Shown: one piece after another, positions 1 through 8,433 of the stretch
Numbering within the stretch: position 1 is the first letter of the stretch
Layout: every line of letters starts with the position of its first letter
Source: Usitatibacter rugosus
Lineage (GTDB): Bacteria; Pseudomonadota; Gammaproteobacteria; Burkholderiales; Usitatibacteraceae
Length of the DNA: 64,000 nt
Direction of reading: 5' to 3'
NCBI RefSeq assembly: GCF_013003965.1
Contig: NZ_CP053069.1
Span: 1,767,419 to 1,831,418 of the forward strand
The notes under the pieces: generated by a model
Database searches by the model: none
The model's input: only the letters and a program-made list of their open reading frames with translations
Told to the model about the DNA's origin: nothing
Made by a program: the position numbers and the translations under genes

Positions 1-1782
1 GGCGGGCTCGCGGGCCAGCTCTACAAGCAGTTCGCGGTCACGGTGGCGGTCGCCGTGGTGATCTCCGGCTTCACGGCGCTGACCCTCACGCCGGCGCTGT
101 GCGCGCTGTTGCTCGAGGTCCACGACGAGGAGCCCAGGCTCTTCAAGCCCTTCAACCGGGCGTTCCACGCCCTTACGCAGCGCTTCCTCTCGGGCGTGAA
201 CCTCGCACTCGCCCGGCGCCTGGGCGCAGGGCTCTTCTTCCTCGGCATGCTCGCGGTCCTGGCGCTGCTCTTCTGGCGCGTTCCCTCGAGCTTCCTGCCG
301 CCCGAGGACCAGGGCTACCTCCTCGGCACGCTGCAGCTTCCCGACGGCGCCTCGATCCAGCGCACGAAGGTCACCGCCGAGAAGATGCAGAAGATCATCG
401 CCGACGAGCCGATCGTGGACCACGCCTTCGTCGTACCGGGGCGCGACCTGATCGGCGGCTCCAACAAGACCAACGCCGGCACCATGTTCATCCTGCTCAA
501 GGACTGGGACGACCGCACCAAGACCGCGCCGCAGCTCGCGATCGAGCTCACGAAGAAAGGCCAGGGCTTCACGGACGGCCAGGCGACCGTGTTCAACCCG
601 CCGTCGATCCGCGGCCTCGGCACCGCCGGCGGCTTCGAGTTCTATCTCCAGTCGCGCACCGACAACGACGTCCAGCGCCTCGGCGCGGCCACGCGCGCGG
701 TCGTCGATGCGCTCGCCGCCGATCCGCGCCTGCAGGGCATGGCCACTTTCTATCGCCCCACCGCGCCGCAGCTCTTCGCGGAAGTGGACCGCGAGAAGGC
801 CATCTCCATGGGCGTGGCTCCCGAGGAAGTCTTCTCGACGCTGCAGTCCACGTTCGGCACGCTGTACGTGAACGACTTCAACCTGAGCGGCCGCACATTG
901 CGCGTGCAGGTCCAGGCGGAACCGTCGCAGCGCTCGAGCCCCGAGCAACTGGGCGCCGTCTACGTGCGCTCGACCACCACGGGCGAGATGGTCCCGCTGC
1001 GCGCGCTGCTTCGCGTGCGCGAGACCGCGGGTCCCGAGCAGGTGGAGCGCTTCAACGGCTTCCTCGCCGCCAAGGTCCTCGGGTCCGGCAAGCCGGGCAT
1101 CAGCTCGGGCCAGGCGATCCAGGCGGTGGAAGAGGTGCTGTCGAAAGCGGTTCCGCCCGGCTACACGCTCGCGTGGAGCGGGCAGGCCTTCCAGGAGAAG
1201 CGAACCGGCAGCGCGTCCACGTTCGCCTTCGGCCTCGCCATCGTGATGGTCTTCCTGATCCTCGCAGCACTCTACGAACGCTGGCGGCTCCCGACGGCCG
1301 TGGTGCTCGCGGTGCCGTTCGCGGTGACCGGTGCGCTCGCCCTCGTGTGGGCACGCGGCATGGAGAACGACATCTACTTCCAGATCGGCCTCGTGGTGCT
1401 GATCGGCCTGGCCGCGAAGAACGCGATCCTGATCGTGGAATTCGCGCAGCAGGGGTTGCTGCGCGGCATGAGCGCCAAGGACGCCGCCGTGGACGCCGCA
1501 CGCCTGCGCTTCCGGCCGATCGTCATGACCTCCCTCGCGTTCGTCTTCGGCGTGATGCCGCTCGCCATCTCCTCGGGCGCGGGCTCCGCCGCCCGCCGCT
1601 CCATGGGCACCGGCGTCGTGGGCGGCATGCTCATCGCCACGTTCGTCGCCACGATCTTCGTGCCGCTCTTCTTCACGTGGTTCGCGAGCCGCCGCAGCAT
1701 GAGCGAGGCTTTCCACCACAAGGCGGTGGCCGAGGCGGATGCCGCCGCGGCCGCGCGCGCCGAGCCGGGAGCCGCGGAATGA
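1..1782 (+). CDS. RND multidrug efflux permease, C-terminal half (5' truncated by window)
   Basis: Inner-membrane drug/proton antiporter of the HAE1/AcrB class. The visible 593 residues start just before the helix containing LTLTPALCALLL, which corresponds to TM6 of AcrB, so roughly the first 450 residues lie outside the window. The remainder holds the second periplasmic porter/docking loop (SSFLPPEDQGY near the start, typical of this family) and the last group of membrane helices, ending in a charged Ala/Glu-rich tail. The stop codon overlaps the next start (ATGA at 1779-1782), so pump and outer-membrane channel are translationally coupled. The substrate cannot be inferred. Confidence 0.95.
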   Translation, partial: GGLAGQLYKQFAVTVAVAVVISGFTALTLTPALCALLLEVHDEEPRLFKPFNRAFHALTQRFLSGVNLALARRLGAGLFFLGMLAVLALLFWRVPSSFLPPEDQGYLLGTLQLPDGASIQRTKVTAEKMQKIIADEPIVDHAFVVPGRDLIGGSNKTNAGTMFILLKDWDDRTKTAPQLAIELTKKGQGFTDGQATVFNPPSIRGLGTAGGFEFYLQSRTDNDVQRLGAATRAVVDALAADPRLQGMATFYRPTAPQLFAEVDREKAISMGVAPEEVFSTLQSTFGTLYVNDFNLSGRTLRVQVQAEPSQRSSPEQLGAVYVRSTTTGEMVPLRALLRVRETAGPEQVERFNGFLAAKVLGSGKPGISSGQAIQAVEEVLSKAVPPGYTLAWSGQAFQEKRTGSASTFAFGLAIVMVFLILAALYERWRLPTAVVLAVPFAVTGALALVWARGMENDIYFQIGLVVLIGLAAKNAILIVEFAQQGLLRGMSAKDAAVDAARLRFRPIVMTSLAFVFGVMPLAISSGAGSAARRSMGTGVVGGMLIATFVATIFVPLFFTWFASRRSMSEAFHHKAVAEADAAAAARAEPGAAE

Positions 1783-3155
1783 AGCGCTTCCTCGTGATCG
1801 CGGTGGCCCTCGCGGTGTCGGGCTGCGCCATGGTTGGCCCCGACTACGAACGTCCCGGCACGCCGCTGCCCACGCAGTTCGAGGCGCAAGCCGCAACGGC
1901 GAGCCCGACGGCGGTCGCCGCGGACTGGTGGAAGGTGTACGGCGACGAGATGCTGAACGAGCTCATCGTCGAGTCTTTCGCGAACAACGCCGACCTCCAG
2001 GGCGCCACGGCCCGCGTGGAAGAAGCGGATGCGGTGCTCCGCGAGGCGCATTCGGCCCTCGTGCCGCTCGTGAACGGGCAACTCGGTGCCGCGCGCGGCC
2101 GCGTGCTCGGCAACACGCCGCCCGTGGGCAACGCCTTCACCGTCGGCGTCTCGGCGTCGTACGAGATCGACGTGTGGGGACGGCTTCGCCGCGGAGAACG
2201 TGCGGCGCAGGCGAACCTGCTCGCGAGCCGCTACGGCCGCGACACGGTGCAGATCACGCTTGCGGCCACGGTCGCGCGAACCTACTTCGGCGTGCGGGCG
2301 CTCGATGCACAGCAACGTGCCTCGCAAGAGATCCTGGACGCCGCCACCGAATCGCTCGACCTCGCCACCAAGCGGGCCGACGCAGGCCTCGTTCCCGCGC
2401 TCGACATCTACCAGGCCGGTTCACTTCGTTCCACCGCGTCGGCGCAGCTGAAGGAAGTTGCGCGCCTGCGCGCCGCGCTCGAGCACCAGTTGGGCGTGCT
2501 CACGGGCCGCCTCGACGTGAAGGTCCCCACGGGACGCCTGGTCTCGCTGCCGATCCCGCCGCAAGCACCCGCGGGCCTTCCCTCGCAGCTCCTCGAGCGC
2601 CGGCCCGACGTGCGCGAAGCGGAGCAGCGCCTGGTCTCCGCCACGGAGCTGATCGGTGTCGCCCGAGCCTCGCAATTTCCCACGCTCGACCTCACCGCCG
2701 CCTTCGGCATCGCGAACCCGCAGATCTCCGATCTCTTCACCACGGGCTCGCGCTTCTGGTCCGTGGGCGCGGGCCTCGTCGGCCCGATCATCGACGGCGG
2801 CCGCTACGCCGCGCGCACCGATCAAGCCACGGCCCAGGCGCGCCAGGCCGAGGCGTCGTATCGCAAATCGGTGCAGGAAGCGTTCCGGGACGTGGCCGAT
2901 GCGCTCAGCAACGTGCAGCTCGCGCAGGAGACGGAAGTCGAGCTGCAGCACCTGGTGGAGCAGGCTCGCCAGACGCTCACCCTCTCGCGGCAGCGCTACG
3001 AGAGCGGGTACTCGGCGTATCTGGAGGTGCTTGATGCGCAGCGCACGTTGAACGATTCGCAGATCCAGTTGATCCGCAATCGGCAGGCGCTCCTTTCCTT
3101 CACGGTGGACCTCATGGTCGCCCTCGGGGGCGGGTGGGACCCCTCACGGGCTTGA
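1779..3155 (+). CDS. NodT-family outer-membrane efflux lipoprotein
   Basis: TolC-like outer-membrane factor that completes the tripartite RND pump. The 458-residue product begins with a lipoprotein signal and lipobox (LAVSGC, Cys16), followed by the family start MVGPDYERPG. Two OEP repeats follow, with the characteristic ERRPDVREAEQRL segment and late segments SYRKSVQEAFRDVADAL and RYESGYSAYLEVLDAQRTL. The start overlaps the pump stop by 4 bp, so this frame, although open far upstream, is only used from 1779. Length and order are normal for an efflux operon whose membrane-fusion gene should lie left of the window. Confidence 0.96.
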   Translation: MKRFLVIAVALAVSGCAMVGPDYERPGTPLPTQFEAQAATASPTAVAADWWKVYGDEMLNELIVESFANNADLQGATARVEEADAVLREAHSALVPLVNGQLGAARGRVLGNTPPVGNAFTVGVSASYEIDVWGRLRRGERAAQANLLASRYGRDTVQITLAATVARTYFGVRALDAQQRASQEILDAATESLDLATKRADAGLVPALDIYQAGSLRSTASAQLKEVARLRAALEHQLGVLTGRLDVKVPTGRLVSLPIPPQAPAGLPSQLLERRPDVREAEQRLVSATELIGVARASQFPTLDLTAAFGIANPQISDLFTTGSRFWSVGAGLVGPIIDGGRYAARTDQATAQARQAEASYRKSVQEAFRDVADALSNVQLAQETEVELQHLVEQARQTLTLSRQRYESGYSAYLEVLDAQRTLNDSQIQLIRNRQALLSFTVDLMVALGGGWDPSRA

Positions 3156-3161
3156 ATGCAA

Positions 3162-3206
3162 CCCTTGAACCACGGAGGCACGGAGTCACGGAGGGCCACG
3201 GAGGAA
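3162..3206 (+). repeat. Left arm of inverted repeat pair A (flanks GxxExxY gene)
   Basis: A 45-bp segment beginning CCCTTGAACCACGGAGGCAC and built from near-repeats of CACGGAG. An inverted copy lies at 3676-3724 and two further copies lie at 6469-6654. Immediately downstream of the NodT stop and ending 5 bp before the stop codon of the minus-strand gene. Confidence 0.9.
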
Positions 3207-3211
3207 CAGGG

Positions 3212-3610
3212 TCAGTTGACGAGTTTTTTGATGCCTTGGCGAAGGTACGCAGCGTTGAAGTTGAGCAGGAGTCCGACGCGATAGTCGAGTAGCTTTAGAT
3301 GGGTCAGGAGCTGGGCCTCGTGGATGGGCAGGAGATGGTCAACGGCCTTGAGCTCGAGGACAACGGCATTCGCGACGACGAGATCCGCCCGATACGAGCA
3401 TTCGAGTTGTATGCCCTTGAAACAGATGGGCACGGCGACCTCCTGCTGGACCTCCAATCCCCGCAACTCCAGCTCTCGAACGAGGCAAGCCCGATAAGCG
3501 CTTTCCAGCAATCCGGGACCGAGGAATCGGTGCACCTCGATCGCACCCGCGAGGATCGTCTCGGTCATTTCCTTGTGTACGAGGGGCTTGGCGCGAAGTG
3601 TGGTCTCCAT
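3212..3610 (-). CDS. GxxExxY family protein (PD-(D/E)XK nuclease-like fold)
   Basis: Small protein of about 132 residues with the family hallmarks: AIEVHRFLGPGLLESAYRACL near the N terminus (the GxxExxY signature), CFKGIQLECSYRADLVV, a VVLELKAVD strand matching a PD-(D/E)XK-like core, and the C-terminal LLNFNA. Proteins of this family are widespread, their cellular role is not established. The start at 3610 (METTL) is chosen by length; ATGs at 3646 and 3568 are alternatives. The gene sits exactly between two inverted copies of a ~45-bp repeat, which suggests that gene and repeats move together. Confidence 0.85.
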   Translation of the reverse strand: METTLRAKPLVHKEMTETILAGAIEVHRFLGPGLLESAYRACLVRELELRGLEVQQEVAVPICFKGIQLECSYRADLVVANAVVLELKAVDHLLPIHEAQLLTHLKLLDYRVGLLLNFNAAYLRQGIKKLVN

Positions 3611-3675
3611 GACCTTCCAACGCCGACCCGGGCATTTCGCTGACATCCGTCCTTCGTAGCCTTCCGCCTTGCAAT

Positions 3676-3724
3676 TTCTCCGTGGCCCTCCGTGTCTCCG
3701 TGCCTCCGTGGTTCAAGGGGTCCC
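3676..3724 (-). repeat. Right arm of inverted repeat pair A
   Basis: Inverted copy of the 3162-3206 repeat (on the minus strand it reads CCCCTTGAACCACGGAGGCA onward). It differs from the left arm mainly in one position (CGGAGACAC versus CGGAGTCAC), the form also found in both arms of pair B at 6469-6654. It ends at GGGGTCCC, as does the right arm of pair B. Confidence 0.9.
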
Positions 3725-3844
3725 AAAGGCGCCGAAGGCGCGCTATATCCGCAAGAGCATAGCGACCGCTACAGATTTGACAGCGGCCCTGCGCAAGTCG
3801 CAGTGTGGGCAGGCAGCCATCCGCTACCTGAGGAGGTAACCCAC

Positions 3845-4312
3845 ATGCCCACGACAATAAATCTGAACGGCAAAGCGGTTTCGGTGGACGCTTCGCCGGA
3901 CACGCCCATGCTCTGGGTCCTTCGGGACCATCTCGGAATGACCGGTACCAAGTTCGGCTGCGGCGCGTCGCTGTGCGGCGCTTGCACCGTGCACGTCGAC
4001 GGCGTTCCCGCCCGCTCGTGCGTGACGCCAATGTCCGCAGTGGCCGGGAAAAAGGTAACAACCATCGAGGGCGTCAGCGGCAAGGTGGCGACCGCCGTGC
4101 AGGCCGCGTGGGACAAGGTGCAGGTTCCGCAGTGCGGCTACTGCCAGTCCGGCCAGGTGATGGCCGCCACGGCGCTCCTCACCAAGACGCCGAACCCCAC
4201 CGACGCGCAGATCGACGAGGCGATGAGCGGCAACATCTGTCGCTGCGGCACGTATGGCCGCGTTCGCACCGCCATCAAGGACGCCTCGAAATCACTGGGA
4301 GGAAAAGCATGA
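3845..4312 (+). CDS. iorA: (2Fe-2S)-binding small subunit of molybdenum hydroxylase (IorA-like)
   Basis: Electron-transfer subunit of a xanthine-oxidase-family enzyme, resembling isoquinoline 1-oxidoreductase alpha. The 155-residue protein has a plant-ferredoxin domain with Cys39, Cys44, Cys47 and Cys59 (GCGASLCGAC) and a [2Fe-2S] helical domain with Cys97, Cys100, Cys132 and Cys134 (QCGYC, ICRCG). A strong ribosome site (GAGGAGGT) precedes the ATG at 3845. Its stop overlaps the start of the large subunit (ATGA). There is no FAD subunit here, so electrons probably leave to a cytochrome or other acceptor, as in other two-subunit members. Substrate unknown. Confidence 0.93.
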   Translation: MPTTINLNGKAVSVDASPDTPMLWVLRDHLGMTGTKFGCGASLCGACTVHVDGVPARSCVTPMSAVAGKKVTTIEGVSGKVATAVQAAWDKVQVPQCGYCQSGQVMAATALLTKTPNPTDAQIDEAMSGNICRCGTYGRVRTAIKDASKSLGGKA

Positions 4313-6441
4313 GCGCGCTCCCCGTTACCCGTCGTGAATTCCTGAAGGTCTCTGCCGTCGCCGGCGGTGGGCTGATGATCGGCATCAACCTCGGCGCGAG
4401 TTCCACCGCCGAAGCCGCCGCCACTGCCGCCGGATTCGAGAACGCGTGGATCAAGATCACGCCCGACGACAAGATCACCTTCATCTGCCACCGCAACGAG
4501 ATGGGCCAGGACGTGCACACCTCGCTCGCGATGATGCTGGCCGACGAGCTGGGCGTCGATCCGCGCAAGGTCACGATCGTGCAGGCCGGCTCGAACCCGA
4601 AGCTCTACATCAACAAGCTGCTGGGCGGCCAGATCACCGGCGGCAGCACGAGCATCCGCGATGCGTGGGAACCGGTGCGCATGGCCGGTGCCAGCGCGCG
4701 CACGATGCTGGTCGGCGCCGCGGCCACGGAGTGGAAGGTGCCCGTGACCGAGGTCAAGACCGAGAACGGCATGGTCGTGCACGGCACGAAGAAGATTTCG
4801 TACGGCAAGCTCGCCACCGCGGCCGCCAAGCAGCCGGTGCCGGGTAGCGTCGCCATGCATTCGAAGTCGCAGATGACCGTGATCGGCACCAACGTCCCCC
4901 GCCTCGACGGCGCGGACAAGGCGCGCGGCAAGACGGTCTTCGGCATCGACGTGAAGCAGCCCGGCATGCTCTATGCCGCGATGCAGCACTCGCCCGTGAT
5001 CGGCGGCAAGGCCGTCTCCGTGGACAGCGCCGCCGCCGAGAAGATGAAGGGCGTGAAGAAGGTCGTGAACATCGGCGACGGCGTGGCCGTGATCGCCGAC
5101 CATTACTGGAGCGCACGCCAGGCCGCCGACGCGTTGAAAGTCACGTGGGACGACGGCCCGAGCGCCAAGGTGAGCACCGCTTCCGTATGGGCGACGCTCG
5201 AGAAGGCCAAGGACCGGCCTGGTTTCGTCGCCGGCAAGAAGGGTGACGTGACGGGCCCGTTGGCCAGCGGCGCGATCGAGGCGACGTACTCCTGCCAGAT
5301 GCTGTCGCACGCCACGCTCGAGCCGCAGAACTGCACCGCGCGCGTGACCAAGGACGGCATCGATGTCTGGGCGCCGACGCAGTTTCCGCAGGGCGCGGAA
5401 GGCACGGCCGCGGCGGTCTCGGGCATGAAGGCCGAGCAGATCCGCATTCATCCCCAGTTCATCGGCGGCGGCTTCGGGCGCAAGCTCGAGAACGACTTCA
5501 TCGCGCAGGCGGTGTTGATCGCGAAGGCGATGCCCGGCGTGCCGGTGAAGCTCACGTGGACGCGCCCCGAGGACATGAGCCACGACTTCTACCGTCCGCC
5601 CAGCCTGCACGTGATGAAGGCCGCGGTGAAGGACGGCAAGGTCGTCGCCTTCGCTTCCAAGATGATCTCGCCCTCGGTCACGGCGCGGGCGTTCCCGTCC
5701 GTCGTGAAGGACGGCAACGATCCCTTCATGACGGAGGGCCTGGTCAACTTCACCTACGACATCCCGAACGTGGAGCTGCGCTCGGTAATCGAGGAGGTGG
5801 GTGTCCGCGTCGGCTACTGGCGCTCGGTCAGCAACGCGCTGAACGCCTTCGCCACCGAGGGCTTCATGGACGAACTGGCGCAATCGGCGAAGCAGGATCC
5901 ACTCGCCTTCCGCCTCGCGATGCTGAACGGCATGCCGGCGCAGAAGGCCGCGCTGCAGAAGGCCGCGGAGCTCTCGGGCTACACGGCCACGCCCGCCAAG
6001 GGCCGGGCCTTCGGCGTCGCGTCGATGGAGTGCTACGACACGCACTGCGCGATGATCGCGGAGGTCTCCGACCAGGGCGGCAAGGTGAAGCTGGAGAAGA
6101 TCACCGTCGTCGCCGACGCGGGCCTCATCGTCCACCCGGACCAGGCGGTGGCCCAGCTCGAAGGCGGCATCGTGACCGGCCTCATCTCGACGCTGCGCAG
6201 CAAGATCACGCTCAAGGACGGCCGCGTGGAGCAGAGCAACTTCCACGACTTCCAGCTTCCGCGCATGACCGACGTGCCGCCGATTCAAGTGGCCTTCGTC
6301 GGCAATCGCGACAAGCCGGGCGGCCTGGGCGAAGTGGGCGTGCCGCTCGTGGCGCCGTGCGTGGCCAATGCGGTGTTCAACCTCACCGGGAAGCGCATCC
6401 GTGCGCTGCCGCTCGAGGATGGAGGTGTCACCTTCGCGTAG
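4309..6441 (+). CDS. iorB: Molybdopterin-binding large subunit, aldehyde/isoquinoline oxidoreductase type (IorB-like), Tat-exported
   Basis: Catalytic subunit of 710 residues. The N terminus carries a twin-arginine signal (TRREFLKVSAVAGGG, Arg8-Arg9), so the complex is probably folded and cofactor-loaded in the cytoplasm and exported to the periplasm, the small subunit travelling with it. Molybdopterin-domain motifs typical of this branch are present: QMLSHATLEPQNCTARV, GGGFGRKLENDF, VGYWRSVSNALNAFATEGFMDE, and GGLGEVGVPLVAPCVANAVF near the end. The start overlaps the iorA stop. No maturation chaperone gene is next to it. Confidence 0.94.
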   Translation: MSALPVTRREFLKVSAVAGGGLMIGINLGASSTAEAAATAAGFENAWIKITPDDKITFICHRNEMGQDVHTSLAMMLADELGVDPRKVTIVQAGSNPKLYINKLLGGQITGGSTSIRDAWEPVRMAGASARTMLVGAAATEWKVPVTEVKTENGMVVHGTKKISYGKLATAAAKQPVPGSVAMHSKSQMTVIGTNVPRLDGADKARGKTVFGIDVKQPGMLYAAMQHSPVIGGKAVSVDSAAAEKMKGVKKVVNIGDGVAVIADHYWSARQAADALKVTWDDGPSAKVSTASVWATLEKAKDRPGFVAGKKGDVTGPLASGAIEATYSCQMLSHATLEPQNCTARVTKDGIDVWAPTQFPQGAEGTAAAVSGMKAEQIRIHPQFIGGGFGRKLENDFIAQAVLIAKAMPGVPVKLTWTRPEDMSHDFYRPPSLHVMKAAVKDGKVVAFASKMISPSVTARAFPSVVKDGNDPFMTEGLVNFTYDIPNVELRSVIEEVGVRVGYWRSVSNALNAFATEGFMDELAQSAKQDPLAFRLAMLNGMPAQKAALQKAAELSGYTATPAKGRAFGVASMECYDTHCAMIAEVSDQGGKVKLEKITVVADAGLIVHPDQAVAQLEGGIVTGLISTLRSKITLKDGRVEQSNFHDFQLPRMTDVPPIQVAFVGNRDKPGGLGEVGVPLVAPCVANAVFNLTGKRIRALPLEDGGVTFA

Positions 6442-6442
6442 T

Positions 6443-6462
6443 CGCCGGGCGGTCGCCCGGCG
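6443..6462 (+). terminator. Hairpin after iorB (weak terminator candidate)
   Basis: A perfect 9-bp inverted repeat CGCCGGGCG/CGCCCGGCG with a 2-nt spacer begins one base after the iorB stop codon. It lacks a T-tract, so termination would be partial or Rho-assisted. Confidence 0.45.
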
Positions 6463-6468
6463 TTCGCT

Positions 6469-6654
6469 GCGCACTTGGGGCCCCTTGAACCACGGAGGCA
6501 CGGAGACACGGAGGGCCACGGAGGAATACTTGTTCGGTCGCGAGTGACATGACCGGCGATGGATCGCAATCGCTGGATATTGCGTCCCTACAAGCCTTTC
6601 TCCGTGGCCCTCCGTGTCTCCGTGCCTCCGTGGTTCAAGGGGTCCCAAGTGCGC
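6469..6654. repeat. Gene-less inverted repeat pair B (MITE-like palindrome)
   Basis: Two inverted copies of the same repeat that frames the GxxExxY gene: left arm 6469-6525, right arm 6598-6654. Here the complementarity extends outward through GCGCACTTGGGG on the left and CCCAAGTGCGC on the right, giving arms of about 57 bp with very few mismatches around a ~70-bp centre with no open frame. The form is that of a non-autonomous miniature element or a remnant of a GxxExxY cassette that lost its gene. The whole 258-bp gap between iorB and the hydrolase is occupied by the hairpin at 6443 and this element. Confidence 0.85.
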
Positions 6655-6699
6655 CGCGAGGCGCGTGAAGCGCGAGTAGCCACGGTGTAAGCTCCCTTC

Positions 6700-7959
6700 A
6701 TGCGAAAACTCCTTACCCTCCTCGCGTCCCTTCTCGTCGCCGGCTGCGCGACAACTCCGCCGCACGTGATGCCCACGCCGGCCATGTTCAAGGATCCCCG
6801 CCTGGACTTCACCAAGGCGGATTCCCCGGCCCTGCGCTCCACGCGCCTTCCCGTCTTCTACGCCACCACGCGCGCCGCGGCCCGTCCGGGCACGGAAGGC
6901 CACTACGTGAACTCGCCGGGCGAGGGCACGACCCTCGGCGTGGCGAACGTGCGCCTCGGCGAACCCGGCTGGACGTGGGACGACCTCATCGCCTCGGACA
7001 TCTCCAGCAGCGTCGACAAGATCCGCATCGGCGCGGTGGAAAGCGTGCAGGAGATCGCGACCTTGAAGGGCGGCGCGGAGCCGGACGAGGGCGAACGCCG
7101 CTTCATCGCCGCCATCGACGCGCAGATCGCCCGCTCCAACAACAAGGAAGTCGTGATGTACCTGCACGGCTACCGCGTCGAGTTCGACGAGGTCGCGGTG
7201 CAGATGGGCTCGTTCGCGCACTTCCTCGGCCACAGCGCGATGGTCACGTTCCAGTGGCCCACCGGCATGATGTTCTGGAACTACGTGACCGACTGCCCGC
7301 GAGCCGAGCGCTACATCCCGGACATCGAGCGCACGATCGCGCTGCTCGCCCACACGAAGGCCACCAAGATCAACCTCCTCGCGTACAGCTGCGGCTCGCC
7401 GCTGATGGCCGCCGCGCTCGCGAAGCTGCGGGCTCGCCACCCCGGGGAAAATCGCGACCAGCTGCAGAAACGCTATCGCATCGGCAACGTCATCTTCGCG
7501 GCCTCGGACGTGGACCTGAAGACCTTCGCGAGCGAATACGTGCCGCCGGCGTCCGATCTCTCCCAGCAGCTCATCATCTACGCGTCGCGCAACGACCGCG
7601 CGCTCGGGTTCTCGACGCTCATCGCCGGCGCCTCGCGTCTCGGACGGCCCGACATCAACGACCTGTCCACGGAGGAGATCGAGCGCCTGGCCGGGGAGAA
7701 GGGCCTGCAGTTCATCGACATCTCCGACGTGCGGGGCGCCCACGAGATGGGCGGCATGAAGGGCCACGGCTACTGGTACGCGAACGACTGGATCTCGACG
7801 GACATCACGCTGTCGTTGCGCCACCCCGTACCGCCCGAGAAGCGCTGCCTCGTGCCCAAGGGGAAGCAGAAGAAGGTGTGGGTGATGAGGGACGACTATC
7901 CGAAGTGCGTGGCCGACGAATTCCTCGTGGCCTTCCCGGCCCTGCGCCGAACGCCCTAG
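6700..7959 (+). CDS. DUF900-type alpha/beta-hydrolase lipoprotein
   Basis: Predicted lipoprotein of 419 residues (MRKLLTLLASLLVAGC lipobox, Cys16). The domain includes FYATTRAA after the linker, the oxyanion-region strand VVMYLHGYRVEF, a following FQWPTG, and a Ser nucleophile elbow in LLAYSCGSP, slightly altered from the usual S-x-G of the fold. A His candidate sits in GAHEMGG or MKGHGYWY. Family members act on unknown esters or lipids. The gene stands alone; its TAG stop is shared as CTAG with the convergent small gene at 7956-8285. Confidence 0.82.
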   Translation: MRKLLTLLASLLVAGCATTPPHVMPTPAMFKDPRLDFTKADSPALRSTRLPVFYATTRAAARPGTEGHYVNSPGEGTTLGVANVRLGEPGWTWDDLIASDISSSVDKIRIGAVESVQEIATLKGGAEPDEGERRFIAAIDAQIARSNNKEVVMYLHGYRVEFDEVAVQMGSFAHFLGHSAMVTFQWPTGMMFWNYVTDCPRAERYIPDIERTIALLAHTKATKINLLAYSCGSPLMAAALAKLRARHPGENRDQLQKRYRIGNVIFAASDVDLKTFASEYVPPASDLSQQLIIYASRNDRALGFSTLIAGASRLGRPDINDLSTEEIERLAGEKGLQFIDISDVRGAHEMGGMKGHGYWYANDWISTDITLSLRHPVPPEKRCLVPKGKQKKVWVMRDDYPKCVADEFLVAFPALRRTP

Positions 7960-8285
7960 TACTCCACGTCGTAGCGGATCCAGCGAATTTCCGAGCCGCC
8001 CGCTTCCTGGGATTCGTTCGAGGCGAGCATCTGTGCCTTCGTCATCACGGGCCTCCCGGGCACGCCGCGCTCGTGCACCGCACGCAGGGCGGGCTTCGAA
8101 GTGGTGGGGCAGGTGAGCCGGGCCGCCGCCAGAACCGCGCCCTGCGACTCGACCTGCGAGGCGATCTCGACCCGGCAGGAGGCGATCACCGTGGCGCTCA
8201 CGCCGATCGATGCCGTCCGCTGGCCGGCCTGCGCCGGGAGCGCGGCTGTCGCGAGGAGGATCACCAGGGGCAGGAGGAAACGCAT
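7956..8285 (-). CDS. Small secreted protein resembling a truncated spore-coat-U subunit
   Basis: A 109-residue product with a clear signal peptide (MRFLLPLVILLATAALPAQA). The mature N terminus, IGVSATVIASCRVE, is like the first strand of spore-coat-U pilins, and the end (WIRYDVEY) resembles a terminal beta-strand, but the middle of the domain is missing. It follows the pilus operon on the same strand after a 148-bp gap that contains one copy of the 17-bp motif (8319-8335), so it may have its own promoter. It could be a minor subunit, a degraded pilin or an unrelated secreted protein. Confidence 0.55.
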   Translation of the reverse strand: MRFLLPLVILLATAALPAQAGQRTASIGVSATVIASCRVEIASQVESQGAVLAAARLTCPTTSKPALRAVHERGVPGRPVMTKAQMLASNESQEAGGSEIRWIRYDVEY

Positions 8286-8318
8286 GCGCCCATGGTGATC
8301 GGCGGCGCGAAGCGCAAC

Positions 8319-8335
8319 TGACAACAATTGTGTCG
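8319..8335. promoter_or_regulatory. 17-bp operator-like motif, copy 1
   Basis: TGACAACAATTGTGTCG, an imperfect inverted repeat (GACA-N7-TGTC) upstream of the 7956-8285 gene. Three close relatives (consensus TGTCAACGATTGTGTCG) lie at 28813, 29007 and 29037. The binding protein is not known. Confidence 0.4.
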
Positions 8336-8433
8336 GGCGGGGCGAGGAATTCACAGGCCCAGCTTGGGCGCTACCTCATCCCCGGGGCATCGGGAAAAAC
8401 CTGATTCCGAGGCCGAAAAATCCTACAAAACGG

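Noticed and set aside
99-1778. Open frame upstream of and in phase with the NodT gene
   Set aside because: It overlaps the RND permease in another frame, is Arg/Ala/Pro-rich and has no ribosome site; NodT begins at 1779 by ATGA coupling and lipobox.
4138-7824. A 1228-codon open frame on the minus strand opposite iorB and the DUF900 gene
   Set aside because: It is His/Arg/Val/Asp-repetitive in the way antisense frames of GC-rich genes are, has no domain, and both genes it opposes have clear family motifs and ribosome sites.
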